Origin: Candidatus Binataceae bacterium
Lineage (GTDB): Bacteria; Desulfobacterota; Binatia; Binatales; Binataceae
Direction: 5' to 3'
DNA: 64,000 bases
Assembly (NCBI GenBank): GCA_036495685.1
Contig: DASXMJ010000172.1
Location: 1 to 64,000, forward strand
In this document: positions 8,664 through 18,155 of the stretch, piece by piece
Numbering within the stretch: the first letter of the stretch is position 1
Layout: each line of letters starts with the position of its first letter
Position numbers and translations under genes: made by a program
The notes under the pieces: model-generated
The model's database searches: none
What the model saw: the letters and a program-made list of their open reading frames with translations, nothing else
What the model was told of the DNA's origin: nothing

Positions 8664-9482
8664 ATGACGCGGCGCGCTCGCCGCCGCGACGGCGGCGTCA
8701 GTCGAAACGGGCTTCCACCTTCGATTCTCCCGATCGCTCTGGTGTTGTTGATGCTCGCCCGAGCGCGACCCGCCCACGCGATCGATTTCTACGAAATTCA
8801 AATTTACGAGGTGGAAACCGCCCCATTTCACCATCTGACACTCGAACTGCATTCCAACACTACCACGACCGCGACTGGTCAATGGGCGCGCGAAGCGATC
8901 GACCCCTACCAGATTCATTTAACTCTGGAAGCGACCTACGGAGTGCTGCCGTGGCTCGAGGTCGGGCAGTATCTGTGCACGGCCAAGATGAGCGATGGGA
9001 ATTACAACTACGCGGGCTCACGCAGCAAGGTACATTTTGGCGTGCCGCAATCCGAAAATTGGCCTCTCGAAGTCGGCGGCAACATCGAACTGGACTACAT
9101 GCGCTTTCAGGCCGAGGAAAATCCCCTGACCCTGGAAATCCGTCCGATTCTCGAAAAGAAGCTTGGGAGCCTTATGATCGTCGGGAATTTCGCGTTCGAG
9201 AAACCGTTTAGTGGCCCGGACACCCACAAAGGTGTGCAGTTCGATCCCTCGGGAGAAGTCGTCTATCAACTCACCCATTGGGTTTCGCCCGCCGTAGAAT
9301 ACTATGGAGACATGGGCCCGCTCTCCGATTTGCCGGGCGTGCAACGACAACAGCACTTCATAGTGCCGGCGCTCAATTTCGATTTTCTGCCCCAGCTCGA
9401 ATTGAACTTCGGGGTTGGGGTCGGACTCACGCGGACGAGCAACGGGTTGTTCATCAAGTCGATCGTCGGCTGGACATTCTAG
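8664..9482 (+). CDS. Exported beta-barrel-like protein of unknown function
   Basis: 272 residues. The N-terminus has a basic region, a hydrophobic core (ILPIALVLLMLARA) and an AHA signal-peptidase site, so it is exported. The mature part is rich in alternating aromatic/polar strands (for example LEVGQYLCTAK, VQFDPSGEVVYQLTHWVS, FLPQLELNFGVGVGLT). The chain ends in phenylalanine (IVGWTF), a feature of outer membrane beta-barrels. Ten to twelve strands are plausible. I do not recognise a named family. It begins 4 bases after the dehydrogenase gene and precedes MoxR/VWA cluster A by 141 bases on the same strand. It may be an unrelated neighbour or an outer membrane partner of the cluster; nothing in the sequence decides. 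Confidence 0.7.
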   Translation: MTRRARRRDGGVSRNGLPPSILPIALVLLMLARARPAHAIDFYEIQIYEVETAPFHHLTLELHSNTTTTATGQWAREAIDPYQIHLTLEATYGVLPWLEVGQYLCTAKMSDGNYNYAGSRSKVHFGVPQSENWPLEVGGNIELDYMRFQAEENPLTLEIRPILEKKLGSLMIVGNFAFEKPFSGPDTHKGVQFDPSGEVVYQLTHWVSPAVEYYGDMGPLSDLPGVQRQQHFIVPALNFDFLPQLELNFGVGVGLTRTSNGLFIKSIVGWTF

Positions 9483-9623
9483 CTTCGCGTAGCGCAACGG
9501 GAAGGTGTTTCGTGCCGAGCGAGTCGGATGCTCCGCGGCGTGAAAATTCACGGAATTGCACAGAGGATTCTCCGTTGCCTGCCGCGCTGCGCTTGGTTAA
9601 TCTGAATCTTTCTCCGTATAGAG

Positions 9624-10985
9624 ATGCCCGCGTCTACTCACCTATCGCGAGCTCAAGAAAAGCTCGACATCGTTCTGGGCCAGGTAACGAGCCTGCGCGC
9701 ACGACTGAACTGGCTTGCGCTGCAACACGGCTTGTACCTGGTGTTGGCGATCGGGATAACGGTCGCCGCCGTGGTGTTCGCGGGTGCGATGCTGCTGCCA
9801 CCGTTACAGTTCCTCGGCGTCGCAGGTGCCATGACGCTACTTGGGGTTTTCGCGCTTTGGACCACGCTGCGGTCGGCGTTGGGCAGGCGCTCAAATGCGC
9901 AGCGGGCCGCGGCGCTGGCCGATGAACGCGCGGGGCTTAAGGGCCGCTTGACCACGATCGTTGAGACCGTCTCGTCTCGCAGGCGCGGGGTGCTGTGGGC
10001 GTATCTGATTGAAGACGCACTGGCGCATCGCGACGAATTCCTGCCGGCACGCGTCGAGCGCCGGCGCATCGCGCGATCCTGGTGGACTCCACTCGCGGCG
10101 CTCGCGGTCGCGGCGCTGCTGATCCCGATAGCTCGAACCCGCCAGAACCTCAAAATTGCATCCAACTCGGGAACCCCGGACATCACGGTCGATCTTGATG
10201 ATCTTCATCTGCGTCCCGCGGAGCCCGGAGACAGCAACGGACTGCAGGTCCAGGCCGACCCTGCCACCATGGCGAAGCTGCGCGAAAAACTGGCGCGCGA
10301 GGGGGTGACCACGGGGCAGGGAGACTCGGGGAAGTTCGGCGGGCTGCTGGATCGTGCGCGCAACCTGGCGGGCGACGTACAGAGTAAACTGCGCGGCGAT
10401 TCCAGACCGCAGCAACGCTTAACGCTCAGGCTGGCGGACAATGAGGCGGGACTCGATCCTTCTGATCATCGCGGTCCCGATACCCGGCGCAATTCGCATC
10501 GCGGGGAGCAGGCCGGGCAATTCAAGCGTGACAATCCCAGCGAAGACGAGCCCGCGCTGCCTCCCATCGACGATGCGCTACGAGAACCCGACGCGCAAGG
10601 CAACGCAGACGATAACGGCGAGAACGGTCCGGAGTCCGCCAGTAAGGGCAAATCGCTGGCCGGCGCCGACGATTCCAGTCAATCCGCGCAGACCGATGAA
10701 CAGCGCGGTGAGCAGTCGTACAACGGCGGAGCGGTACATGGAATCGGAGCCGATCCGGACAGCCTGTTCGGCGAGGCCTCAAAGTCGAAGATGAGTGCCG
10801 AAGGTTTTGAAATTGCGATCGAGGCACGCCCGGTCGAGCAAGGCGCCAAGGGCGCTGGGCAAGCCTACCTTCCTCCCAAGGTGCATACACCTCTGAATGC
10901 GCACCAGCAGCCCGATGAACCCGTCCCCCGCGCGGCCGTGCCGCCCGATGACCGAGTTACCATTCAGCGAGTGTTCGAAAGATGA
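9624..10985 (+). CDS. Cluster A gene 1: membrane protein with long charged linker (DUF4175-like)
   Basis: 453 residues. Two transmembrane helices occur near residues 35-85 (LYLVLAIGITVAAVVFAGAM and a second after LQFLG) and a third around 150-166 (WWTPLAALAVAALLIP). A long Gly/Asp/Glu/Gln-rich, probably disordered and periplasmic, region follows from about 270 to 400. The C-terminal tail ends VPPDDRVTIQRVFER, resembling the VPPRYRDLIH tail of its counterpart in cluster B. This places the pair in the same family, resembling DUF4175-type proteins found at the head of MoxR operons. The stop codon overlaps the moxR start by four bases (ATGA), so translation is coupled. The role is unknown. A TATAGA box ends one base before the ATG. 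Confidence 0.7.
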   Translation: MPASTHLSRAQEKLDIVLGQVTSLRARLNWLALQHGLYLVLAIGITVAAVVFAGAMLLPPLQFLGVAGAMTLLGVFALWTTLRSALGRRSNAQRAAALADERAGLKGRLTTIVETVSSRRRGVLWAYLIEDALAHRDEFLPARVERRRIARSWWTPLAALAVAALLIPIARTRQNLKIASNSGTPDITVDLDDLHLRPAEPGDSNGLQVQADPATMAKLREKLAREGVTTGQGDSGKFGGLLDRARNLAGDVQSKLRGDSRPQQRLTLRLADNEAGLDPSDHRGPDTRRNSHRGEQAGQFKRDNPSEDEPALPPIDDALREPDAQGNADDNGENGPESASKGKSLAGADDSSQSAQTDEQRGEQSYNGGAVHGIGADPDSLFGEASKSKMSAEGFEIAIEARPVEQGAKGAGQAYLPPKVHTPLNAHQQPDEPVPRAAVPPDDRVTIQRVFER

Positions 10986-12028
10986 GCGAGACGCAAGCTG
11001 CGCTCGAGCTGCCGACGGTGGCGGACTTTGCCCGCACTTTCCGCCGCATCCAGTCCGAAATTCACAAGGTGATCGTGGGCCACGAGCAGGCGGTCGAGCA
11101 GTTGCTCTCGGCGCTCTTCGCGGGCGGCCACGTACTGATCGAAGGAGTGCCGGGAACCGGTAAGACCACGCTGGTCAAGACGCTGGGCCGCGCTCTCAAT
11201 CTGAGCTTCAACCGCATCCAGTTCACCGTCGACCTCATGCCGGCCGATATTACCGGTACGCGCGTGATCCTGAGCAGCGAGGATGGCCGGCGCGAATTCA
11301 CCTTCCAACCCGGCCCGGCCTTCTGTCACATTCTGCTCGGTGACGAGATAAACCGCGCGACGCCCAAAACTCAATCCGCCCTGCTGGAAGCGATGGCGGA
11401 ACTACAGGTGACTGTCTCGGGCACCACCTATCCACTGCGGCCGCCGTATTTGGTGATGGCCACCCTGAACCCGATCGAAATGGAAGGTACCTATCCACTG
11501 CCAGAGGCCCAGCTCGATCGATTTCTGTTCAAAGTGCGGCTGGACTATCCGGAAGAGGACAACCTGGTCCGCATCATTTCTTCGACCACCGGGGCCGATG
11601 AAGCCGGCATAGTGCCCGTGTTCCATGGCGACGAAGCACAGGAGCGCGTCGAGACGCTCAAAAAGTTGGTGCGCGAAGTAATCGCGGCACCTGCGATGGA
11701 GCACTATGCCGCGCGCATCGTGCGTGCCACGCAGCCAGACCACTCACGCTACGTCGGCGACTCGGTGAAATCGCTTCACGACGAGATGGTTAATCGCTAC
11801 GTGATGTTCGGCTCCTCGCCGCGCGGCGCGCAGGCCCTGATTCTTGGAGGCAAGGTCCGGGCGCTGCTCGATGGCCGCGCCAACGTGGCGCGGGAGGATA
11901 TCGAAGCGATGGCGGTGTCCGCACTAGCCCATCGAATCATGCTCAATTACGCGGCCCACTCTGACGGGATCGATGCGCCGCAGATCGTGGAGCGCGTGAT
12001 CAAGTCGGTACGCGCGACGCGCGCCTGA
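10982..12028 (+). CDS. Cluster A gene 2: MoxR family AAA+ ATPase
   Basis: 348 residues. Walker A GVPGTGKT is at 55-62 and Walker B ILLGDE at 117-122. The MoxR box EINRATPKTQSALLEAM follows, then sensor 1 MATLNPIE and the LPEAQLDRF segment. The C-terminal lid domain has the sensor 2 region with SPRGAQALI. MoxR ATPases act as chaperones with VWA proteins, inserting cofactors or maturing and remodelling protein complexes. The start overlaps the preceding gene by four bases. The DUF58 gene starts 10 bases after its stop, so the five genes form one operon. A second MoxR of the same subfamily lies at 49258-50274. Confidence 0.95.
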   Translation: MSETQAALELPTVADFARTFRRIQSEIHKVIVGHEQAVEQLLSALFAGGHVLIEGVPGTGKTTLVKTLGRALNLSFNRIQFTVDLMPADITGTRVILSSEDGRREFTFQPGPAFCHILLGDEINRATPKTQSALLEAMAELQVTVSGTTYPLRPPYLVMATLNPIEMEGTYPLPEAQLDRFLFKVRLDYPEEDNLVRIISSTTGADEAGIVPVFHGDEAQERVETLKKLVREVIAAPAMEHYAARIVRATQPDHSRYVGDSVKSLHDEMVNRYVMFGSSPRGAQALILGGKVRALLDGRANVAREDIEAMAVSALAHRIMLNYAAHSDGIDAPQIVERVIKSVRATRA

Positions 12029-12038
12029 GGTTGTCGTA

Positions 12039-12944
12039 ATGCTCGAGGCGCGCGCGTTCGAGCCCGAATTTTTGAGAAAACTCGATCGCCTGGTACTGGG
12101 GATCAAACGCGCCCGGACCGTGCGCTCCGGGCAGCGCACTCTGGGACGCGTGCAAGGCCTCGGAATCGAGCCGGAAAATTTCCGCGAATACAACGAGGGC
12201 GACGATCTACGCTTTCTCGACTGGAACACGTACGCGCGCCTCGATCAGCTTTCCATTCGCACCTTCCGCGCCGAGCGACAGGTCGAGATCACCATGCTGG
12301 TCGATGCAAGCGCATCGATGGCGTTTCCGGAGAGTGACGACAAGCTCGGGTTGGCACTCGCGTTGGCAGCGTCGCTGGCCTACGTCGGAATGAGCGACAA
12401 CGATGCGGTGCGCATCGCGGCCTTCGCGATGCGCCGCGGGAACATGCACTTGGACTCGTCGCCCTTCCACCGTCGGCGCGAGTCCTACCTCGACTTTCGT
12501 CCGTTTGTGAGCGCCATCCGGACCGGTGGCGAGACTCGGCTCGGGGCAGCCGTAGATTCGCTACTGCATCAGCGCCGGCCAGCCGGAATTGTGATCGTGG
12601 TCTCCGATTTTCTGGTCAGTCGAACCGACTATGAAGATGCGCTGGCGCGGCTGCTGGCCGCGCGCCATCAGGTGAAAGTGATACAAGTTCTCGGCCAAAT
12701 TGAGTCAACCGGAAGCTATCCGCCGGGCCTCTATCGGGTACGCGACGCGGAGACTGGCGAGGTTCGCGAGACGGTCTTTGGAGCTGACGCCGCGGCTGCC
12801 TGCCGCCGCAAGGTTGACAAACTCGCCCAGGAGGTTCGTGGGTTCTGTACCCAGCGCGGCATCGCATACACACAGGCATTCGGCGCCCACAATCTGGAAA
12901 ACTTTATGGAGCGCGAACTGCCCGCGTTGGGTGTCGTGCGCTAA
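12039..12944 (+). CDS. Cluster A gene 3: DUF58 protein with intact VWA MIDAS
   Basis: 301 residues. The DUF58 signature region is present: REYNEGDDLRFLDWNTYARL followed by a conserved RTFRAER. A VWA-like domain follows with MIDAS residues DASAS in LVDASASMAFP. The protein lacks transmembrane helices and is probably cytoplasmic. DUF58 proteins are the standard adaptor between a MoxR ATPase and membrane VWA proteins. It lies 10 bases after moxR and 2 bases before the BatA-like gene. The counterpart in cluster B is 48127-49026, with the same YAPGDDFRHIDWGLYGR-type block. Confidence 0.92.
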   Translation: MLEARAFEPEFLRKLDRLVLGIKRARTVRSGQRTLGRVQGLGIEPENFREYNEGDDLRFLDWNTYARLDQLSIRTFRAERQVEITMLVDASASMAFPESDDKLGLALALAASLAYVGMSDNDAVRIAAFAMRRGNMHLDSSPFHRRRESYLDFRPFVSAIRTGGETRLGAAVDSLLHQRRPAGIVIVVSDFLVSRTDYEDALARLLAARHQVKVIQVLGQIESTGSYPPGLYRVRDAETGEVRETVFGADAAAACRRKVDKLAQEVRGFCTQRGIAYTQAFGAHNLENFMERELPALGVVR

Positions 12945-12946
12945 GG

Positions 12947-14824
12947 ATGGGATTCCTTAACCCCATAAATCTCCTGTGGGGCGTCGCGCTGGTGGTTCTC
13001 GCCCTGATCTATCTGCGTTCACGCTCGCGTCCGACTATCTCGGTATCGAGCCTGATGCTGTTCGATGAGGCCGCGGCGCCGGTGACGCGCGTGCGTCACG
13101 TCCGCATCGATCCGTTGTTCTGGCTCGAGCTCGCCGGGTTGACCGCCTTGGTTCTGGCGGTGGGCGGGCTTTACGCGATGGTCCCGGCACGCGCTGGCCG
13201 TGGGCGCAGTCATGCGTTGGTGTTTGATTTGGGGGCGGGAATGGGTGCCCGCTTCGACGGAAGGAGCGGTCTTGAAGAGGCCAAAAAGCGCGCGCTCGAG
13301 CTGATCGATGGAGCCCCGGCCGGCGACGAATTCAGTGTGATAACTTATGCCCTCGAAGCGCAGGTCGCGCTGCCCCAGACCCAAAATCTCGACGCGGTTC
13401 GCAATGCTATTCACGCCCTCCAGTCGCTTGCGGTCGCCGCGCACCCCTCGGCGCTCTCGGCCGCACTCATGCGGGGACGCGGATCGTCGGAGATTGAACT
13501 GTTCACCGACCGGGCGCCGCCCGCGCGCGCACTCGGCGACGCGAAAGGGACCACACCCCTGCATTTGCACCGGACCGCGCACGGCGACGACAACGTGGCG
13601 ATCGTTTCACTAGACCCGGGCGCGGTCGGCTCCTCGCGCGGGCGCGCGGTACTGCGCAACTTCTCGAACAAACCGCGCCTCGCGGAGTTTCAGGTAAAAG
13701 CGGAAGACCGCGAGGTCTTTCATAACACCCTGATGTTCGCTCCGCGCGAGCAGATGGTGGTGCCTTTCGGCCCCCTGACTACGGGCGGCTTGATCTCGGC
13801 CCACATTCTTACCCCCGATGCTATCGAGGCCGACAATCAGCATTGGGTGTATGCGCCCGCCAACCAGGCCGGACATGCGCTGGTGTTGTCCGCTGATTCC
13901 GCCGTGCGCGACGACCTCGCGCGGGTGCTGCTGGCGATCAATCCAAACTTGCAGATCGAAACCGCCGACCCTGCCCAATTCTCTCCGCAAAAGGCTGGAC
14001 CTCCTTTCGACCTTGCGGTGATGCATGACTGTTACATGCCGGGAATTTCGACGGCCTCGATGCTGCTGATCTTTCCGCCGCCGGTAGTGCCACCTGCGGC
14101 CAGGATCCCCGGGCTCGTGGTTTCGGCCCAGAACTTGCCGGTCATTCTGAAGCCAGCGCGCGATATGCCCTTCAGCGTCGGACAGAGCACCGTTCTTCCC
14201 GCGGTCCGAGGCATGACCCTGCCCGAATGGATGAATCCTCTCGTGCAGGGTACGACACCCGGCGAGTCCGATTTGGTGCCGCTGGCGGCGATTGGCGGAA
14301 TTCCGAGCGGCCGTATTGGCGTTATCGCTTTCGATGTGCGTAACCGGCTGCTGCTCGATGCGGATCGACTCGACGCTCTGGTCGTAACGATCAATTTGAT
14401 CAAGCAATTGACCGCGCCGGCCGATATTCAGGTTGTTCCCACCGGTTCTTACGTGGACGTTCCGGTCGCGGGCAGTGCAATCGTTACCGCACCCGATGGC
14501 TCCCGGAGTCAGGCGGAAGCCGACAAGTGGAGCCGGGTACGAATTCGTCCGCTTCAGTCCGGCCATTACGCGATCGAGTCAGGGACCAGGATCGTGGAGG
14601 TTTACGCGAATTACTTCGATGCTTCCGAGTCGGACCTTGCACCTACTCCGGCTGCGACTCTCTCCCCCGCGCCAGCTCCTTTCTCGGAGCGTCCCTCGAG
14701 CCACGGTCCTCGGCAGGTGCAGCCACTTCTGCTGGTCCTCGCCGGGCTTGCGATGGTTGCCTTTGCGGTGGAGTCCGTCGTGCTGATCCGCCATTCAGCA
14801 CTGTGGGGTGCCGCCCATGTTTGA
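12947..14824 (+). CDS. Cluster A gene 4: BatA-like membrane VWA protein, degenerate MIDAS
   Basis: 625 residues. A BatA N-terminal segment is anchored by two helices (GFLNPINLLWGVALVVLALI and the second around 60-80). A VWA-like fold follows, and a transmembrane helix lies near the C-terminus (LLVLAGLAMVAFAVESVVL). The position where VWA proteins carry DxSxS reads FDLGAGMGAR, so both MIDAS serines are glycines and metal binding through the canonical site is unlikely. The middle and later parts contain GATase1-like and beta-sandwich stretches (FDLAVMHDCYMP, PASNQAG-type loops). It begins 2 bases after DUF58 and overlaps the next gene by 8 bases. It probably holds the periplasmic or membrane end of the MoxR machine; the substrate is unknown. 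Confidence 0.85.
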   Translation: MGFLNPINLLWGVALVVLALIYLRSRSRPTISVSSLMLFDEAAAPVTRVRHVRIDPLFWLELAGLTALVLAVGGLYAMVPARAGRGRSHALVFDLGAGMGARFDGRSGLEEAKKRALELIDGAPAGDEFSVITYALEAQVALPQTQNLDAVRNAIHALQSLAVAAHPSALSAALMRGRGSSEIELFTDRAPPARALGDAKGTTPLHLHRTAHGDDNVAIVSLDPGAVGSSRGRAVLRNFSNKPRLAEFQVKAEDREVFHNTLMFAPREQMVVPFGPLTTGGLISAHILTPDAIEADNQHWVYAPANQAGHALVLSADSAVRDDLARVLLAINPNLQIETADPAQFSPQKAGPPFDLAVMHDCYMPGISTASMLLIFPPPVVPPAARIPGLVVSAQNLPVILKPARDMPFSVGQSTVLPAVRGMTLPEWMNPLVQGTTPGESDLVPLAAIGGIPSGRIGVIAFDVRNRLLLDADRLDALVVTINLIKQLTAPADIQVVPTGSYVDVPVAGSAIVTAPDGSRSQAEADKWSRVRIRPLQSGHYAIESGTRIVEVYANYFDASESDLAPTPAATLSPAPAPFSERPSSHGPRQVQPLLLVLAGLAMVAFAVESVVLIRHSALWGAAHV

Positions 14825-17402
14825 TCATCCCGCCGCGCTGTGGCTGCTGATTCTCGCCCCGCTGGTGGCCTATCCCGCGGTTGTGGCCATCCTGCGTGGA
14901 GCGAGAATTGCCGGCGCAGCATCGCTTGCCTGCAGGCTCGCCCTGCTCGCGGTCTTGGTAGCGCTATTGGCGGGGCTCAAAATCAGAGGGACGACGGCGG
15001 CGCGTAGCGTTGAAGTGGTGGCAGTGCTCGACGAGTCGCGATCGATCGCGCGCGACCAAAGCGATTGGATGTACCATCAGCTTCACGAGGTGGCCCGCCA
15101 CTTGAGTGCCCGTGATCGGCTCGGGGTTGTCGGGTTCGGCCGCGATGCACAACTCGCGGTGCCACCGTCCGACCCGCGGCTGATCGGCAATCCCATGGCG
15201 CGTCCTGATCCCGGCGCGACCGACATTGCCGCGGCGCTGACCGCCGCGCAAAGCCTGTTTGCCCCTGAGAACGAGAAGCGGATTTTGCTCCTGAGCGACG
15301 GTAACGAAACCCGCGGCGACGCGGCCGCCGAAATACCGGCGATGGTCGAAGATGGCGTCCGAATCTACGCCGCGGCGCCTCCGCCCTCAAATGCCAAGCG
15401 GGTGGCGCTTACCGACTTTCAGGCTCCCGAGAACATTCGCGCGCAGCAACAGTTCAACCTCAGAATCGGCATCGAAAGCGAATCGTCCGACAAGGTCGAC
15501 GTGCAGCTGCGCTTGCTGCGCGATGGCAAGGCGGTAGGCGGACAGCATGTCACGCTCAGCCTGGGAATGAATCACTTCGAGATGCCATACCAGGTGGACC
15601 GGGCGGGTGCTTACCTGATGGGGGTAGAGATAGCCGTGGCTCCCCCGTACAGCGCAATCAATTCGCGCGCGGAGGCGCCCCTGTCGGTGAGCGTCGCACC
15701 CCAAGTTCTGATCGCATCGCAGAGCCGCCCCGAAAGCCTTCTGAGTGCGCTCAAAGCGCGCAACTATCGAGTGGACCTGGTGCCGCCACGTAGCCTGTCG
15801 AACAAGCCCGATGACTACCTGCCGTATCAACTGGTGATTCTGAACGACGCGTCGGCGACAAGCCTCGCACCGGGCGCGCAGCATGCAATCAGCCGGTATG
15901 TCGCCGAGCTGGGCGGGGGGTTGGTGGTGACCGGGGAAGCTCTGCGCGACGATCGGTACAAGGGCGGCGATCTCGAGAAAACCCTGCCGGTGAACTTCGA
16001 GGCGCAACCGCCCCCACCATCGCGCGAGCCGATCGCCGTGTACCTGTGCATCGATCGCTCCAATTCAATGAGCTACGACTCGCGCTATCCCGCGGTGCGC
16101 GACGGTGAACGCATCCGTTACGCGAAGCAGGCGGCAATCGCTTTGCTGCGCCAGCTGGATGATACCGACTATGCCGGCGTTATCGCTTTCGACTCCCAGC
16201 CTTACGTGCTCGGACATCTGCAGCCGCTCGGCGAAGATCGCTCCGAGCTGGAGAATCGAATCGAACGGCTGCAACCCGGCGGTGGCACCGATTTCAAAGA
16301 CGCTCTCGAAATCGCGCAGCGCGAGATCATGCAGAGCGGTATCCCGGTACGACAGATAATTCTGCTCACCGACGGCGACACTAATCGCCAATACCACGAT
16401 CACGACGCGCTGATCGCTGATTTTTCAAACGAACATATACCCGTTTCGACCATTCGGATCGGGCCCGATCTGGCAAATCTTCGTCTTCTGCAGGACTTCG
16501 CACAGGCTACCGGCGGGATCTTTTACCGGGTGCAGGACATCGAGAAGCTTCCACTCTTGCTGGTCGGCCTGACCCGCGAAGCGATGAATCGCCGCAAACA
16601 GGGACGGACCAGTGTGGAGGTCGGGCCGCCCAGTGCCATTCTTACCGGGATCGATCCACGCAGTATTCCGCCCATCGATTTCTACGCTTCCTCGGTTGCA
16701 AAGAATGGAGCGCAGGTTCCTCTACAGATCGCGCGCGGCGATCGGGCCACGCCATTGTTGGCTGCTTGGCAGTACGGCCTGGGCCGGGCCGCAATCTTCG
16801 CCGCCGATCCGGACTCGCTGGCGACCCTGAGCTGGATTCGCTGGGACCGCTACGCGGAGTTCTGGTACCAGCTGGTTGCATGGACGATGCGGGAGGGAGA
16901 TCCGGGCGCCTTCGCGATACGAGTGCGGACTCAGAGCGACGGCGCATTGTCAGTAGAGGCCGAGAAGGCCGACGCCATCCCAGTTCCCAACCTGGTATGC
17001 CGGATCAGCGGACCCGGCCACCTGGTCGACGTTCCCATGACGCAGACCGATGCATCGCTGTACACCGGTGAAGTCGGGCCGCTGGCGCGGGGAAGATACG
17101 TAGCCACCCTGATGATCAAGGCGGGCGATACGGAACGGGTGCTAACCCATCGCGACTTTGCGTCGCTGGGTGAGCTGCCCTCCGATGCTGCCGAGCTTCG
17201 CCTCCGTCCCGCCAACGTCGATCTTCTCGGACGCCTGGCCCTAGCTACGCGAGGTGCTCTCGATGCCGCTCCGGAGACGGTGGCCGCACATCGTGGAGGG
17301 ACCGTGACCATTCGCCGCGAAGCATCGCCCGAGCTGCTCCCGCTCGCTATCTTGCTGTTTCTCGGGGAGGTTTTCGTCCGCCGCAGGTTTCTTGGCGACT
17401 AG
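14817..17402 (+). CDS. Cluster A gene 5: large membrane protein with two VWA domains
   Basis: 861 residues from the ATG at 14817. A GTG at 14808 in frame is possible, but GGGG lies 8 bases before the ATG. Two N-terminal helices (LWLLILAPLVAYPAVVAIL, LACRLALLAVLVALLAGL) precede VWA domain 1 with MIDAS DESRS. A beta-sandwich and a GATase1-like segment follow (VDLVPPRSLSNKPDDYLPYQ, SRYVAELGGGLVVTGEALRD), then VWA domain 2 with an intact MIDAS DRSNS and ILLTDGDTN. It ends in a last helix (LLPLAILLFLGEVFVRR). The protein looks like the large periplasmic subunit of the complex. The first 8 bases overlap the upstream gene. Its cluster B counterpart is 43729-46311 (860 residues), the same length and layout. 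Confidence 0.88.
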   Translation: MFDHPAALWLLILAPLVAYPAVVAILRGARIAGAASLACRLALLAVLVALLAGLKIRGTTAARSVEVVAVLDESRSIARDQSDWMYHQLHEVARHLSARDRLGVVGFGRDAQLAVPPSDPRLIGNPMARPDPGATDIAAALTAAQSLFAPENEKRILLLSDGNETRGDAAAEIPAMVEDGVRIYAAAPPPSNAKRVALTDFQAPENIRAQQQFNLRIGIESESSDKVDVQLRLLRDGKAVGGQHVTLSLGMNHFEMPYQVDRAGAYLMGVEIAVAPPYSAINSRAEAPLSVSVAPQVLIASQSRPESLLSALKARNYRVDLVPPRSLSNKPDDYLPYQLVILNDASATSLAPGAQHAISRYVAELGGGLVVTGEALRDDRYKGGDLEKTLPVNFEAQPPPPSREPIAVYLCIDRSNSMSYDSRYPAVRDGERIRYAKQAAIALLRQLDDTDYAGVIAFDSQPYVLGHLQPLGEDRSELENRIERLQPGGGTDFKDALEIAQREIMQSGIPVRQIILLTDGDTNRQYHDHDALIADFSNEHIPVSTIRIGPDLANLRLLQDFAQATGGIFYRVQDIEKLPLLLVGLTREAMNRRKQGRTSVEVGPPSAILTGIDPRSIPPIDFYASSVAKNGAQVPLQIARGDRATPLLAAWQYGLGRAAIFAADPDSLATLSWIRWDRYAEFWYQLVAWTMREGDPGAFAIRVRTQSDGALSVEAEKADAIPVPNLVCRISGPGHLVDVPMTQTDASLYTGEVGPLARGRYVATLMIKAGDTERVLTHRDFASLGELPSDAAELRLRPANVDLLGRLALATRGALDAAPETVAAHRGGTVTIRREASPELLPLAILLFLGEVFVRRRFLGD

Positions 17403-17740
17403 TCAATGCCGCTTTAGTGCGGTGAAGCGCCGGGAGTAACGCGACTGCGAGGAAGGTTTGCGTGCGGTCGCGAGCGTGAGCGCTCTGCCGCCGGCGGCCT
17501 TCAGAGCCTGACCACCGGGCTTTCCGGAAAACGAGCTTCTCAACATTGCGATAGTTCGAAGAGAAGCCGATCAGACCCCGGTTTGGCTCATCGGAGCAGA
17601 GACGAGCAGATGCCGATCGAGACCTCGCCGACAAAACTGGAAAGTAGAGCGCATCCCGTTTGCGCCCGCCTGCTTTCTCTGCACTCGGTTTCTGCCCGTG
17701 CCATCCGTCGCACGTGCCTCAACTCGCGCACTGCGATACT
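17403..17740. other. Intergenic region after cluster A
   Basis: No convincing gene, tRNA or intrinsic terminator is visible in these 338 bases. Open frames on the minus strand lack a ribosome-binding site and read as arginine-rich noise. An imperfect short stem (GCCGC, GCGGT) follows the cluster A stop codon but has no T-run. Confidence 0.5.
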
Positions 17741-18142
17741 ATGACGTCGGTGATCCAGGAAACTCCCTCAGTCCTGATTAGGCGAGCCCTGACGCAAAAG
17801 TGTCCGGTTTGCGGACGCGGAGCAGTTTTCGCGTCGCACTTCCGGATGAACCGGACGTGTCCGAAATGCAATGTGGTGTTCTGGGCTGACCCGGGCGAGT
17901 CTCTAGGGGCGATGTATCTGGACTATGCAGTGGCCACGGCGGTCTTCATCGTGATGTGGGCCGTGTTGTCGTGGACCACTTCGCTGTCCGACGCCGCCCA
18001 GTGGATCATCATTTCGGTTGTGACAGTGGCCAGTGTACTTGCGTGCTACCCGATCACGCGCAGTGCGTGGACCGTTCTCGTGTATATTTCCGGCGGCATC
18101 GAGCGTCCGCGCCTCAAGATCGTGCGCGGCGGCCGTACCTGA
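17741..18142 (+). CDS. DUF983 family membrane protein
   Basis: 133 residues. It has a zinc-ribbon-like pair of CxxC motifs, CPVCGRGAVF at about 20-29 and a later CPKC, followed by two helices. Helix 1 is about LDYAVATAVFIVMWAVL and helix 2 about WIIISVVTVASVLACYPI. This matches DUF983, a small family of unknown role often found near cytochrome oxidase assembly or cell-envelope genes. I start at the ATG at 17741 because the upstream part of the frame has no family similarity. It is convergent with the aminotransferase gene, whose stop codon lies 13 bases away on the other strand. Confidence 0.8.
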   Translation: MTSVIQETPSVLIRRALTQKCPVCGRGAVFASHFRMNRTCPKCNVVFWADPGESLGAMYLDYAVATAVFIVMWAVLSWTTSLSDAAQWIIISVVTVASVLACYPITRSAWTVLVYISGGIERPRLKIVRGGRT

Positions 18143-18155
18143 TTCGGTCGCCCCC

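Noticed and set aside
17403-17740. tRNA or small RNA in the gap after cluster A
   Set aside because: A GTTCGAA-like segment was seen, but no cloverleaf or acceptor stem could be paired.
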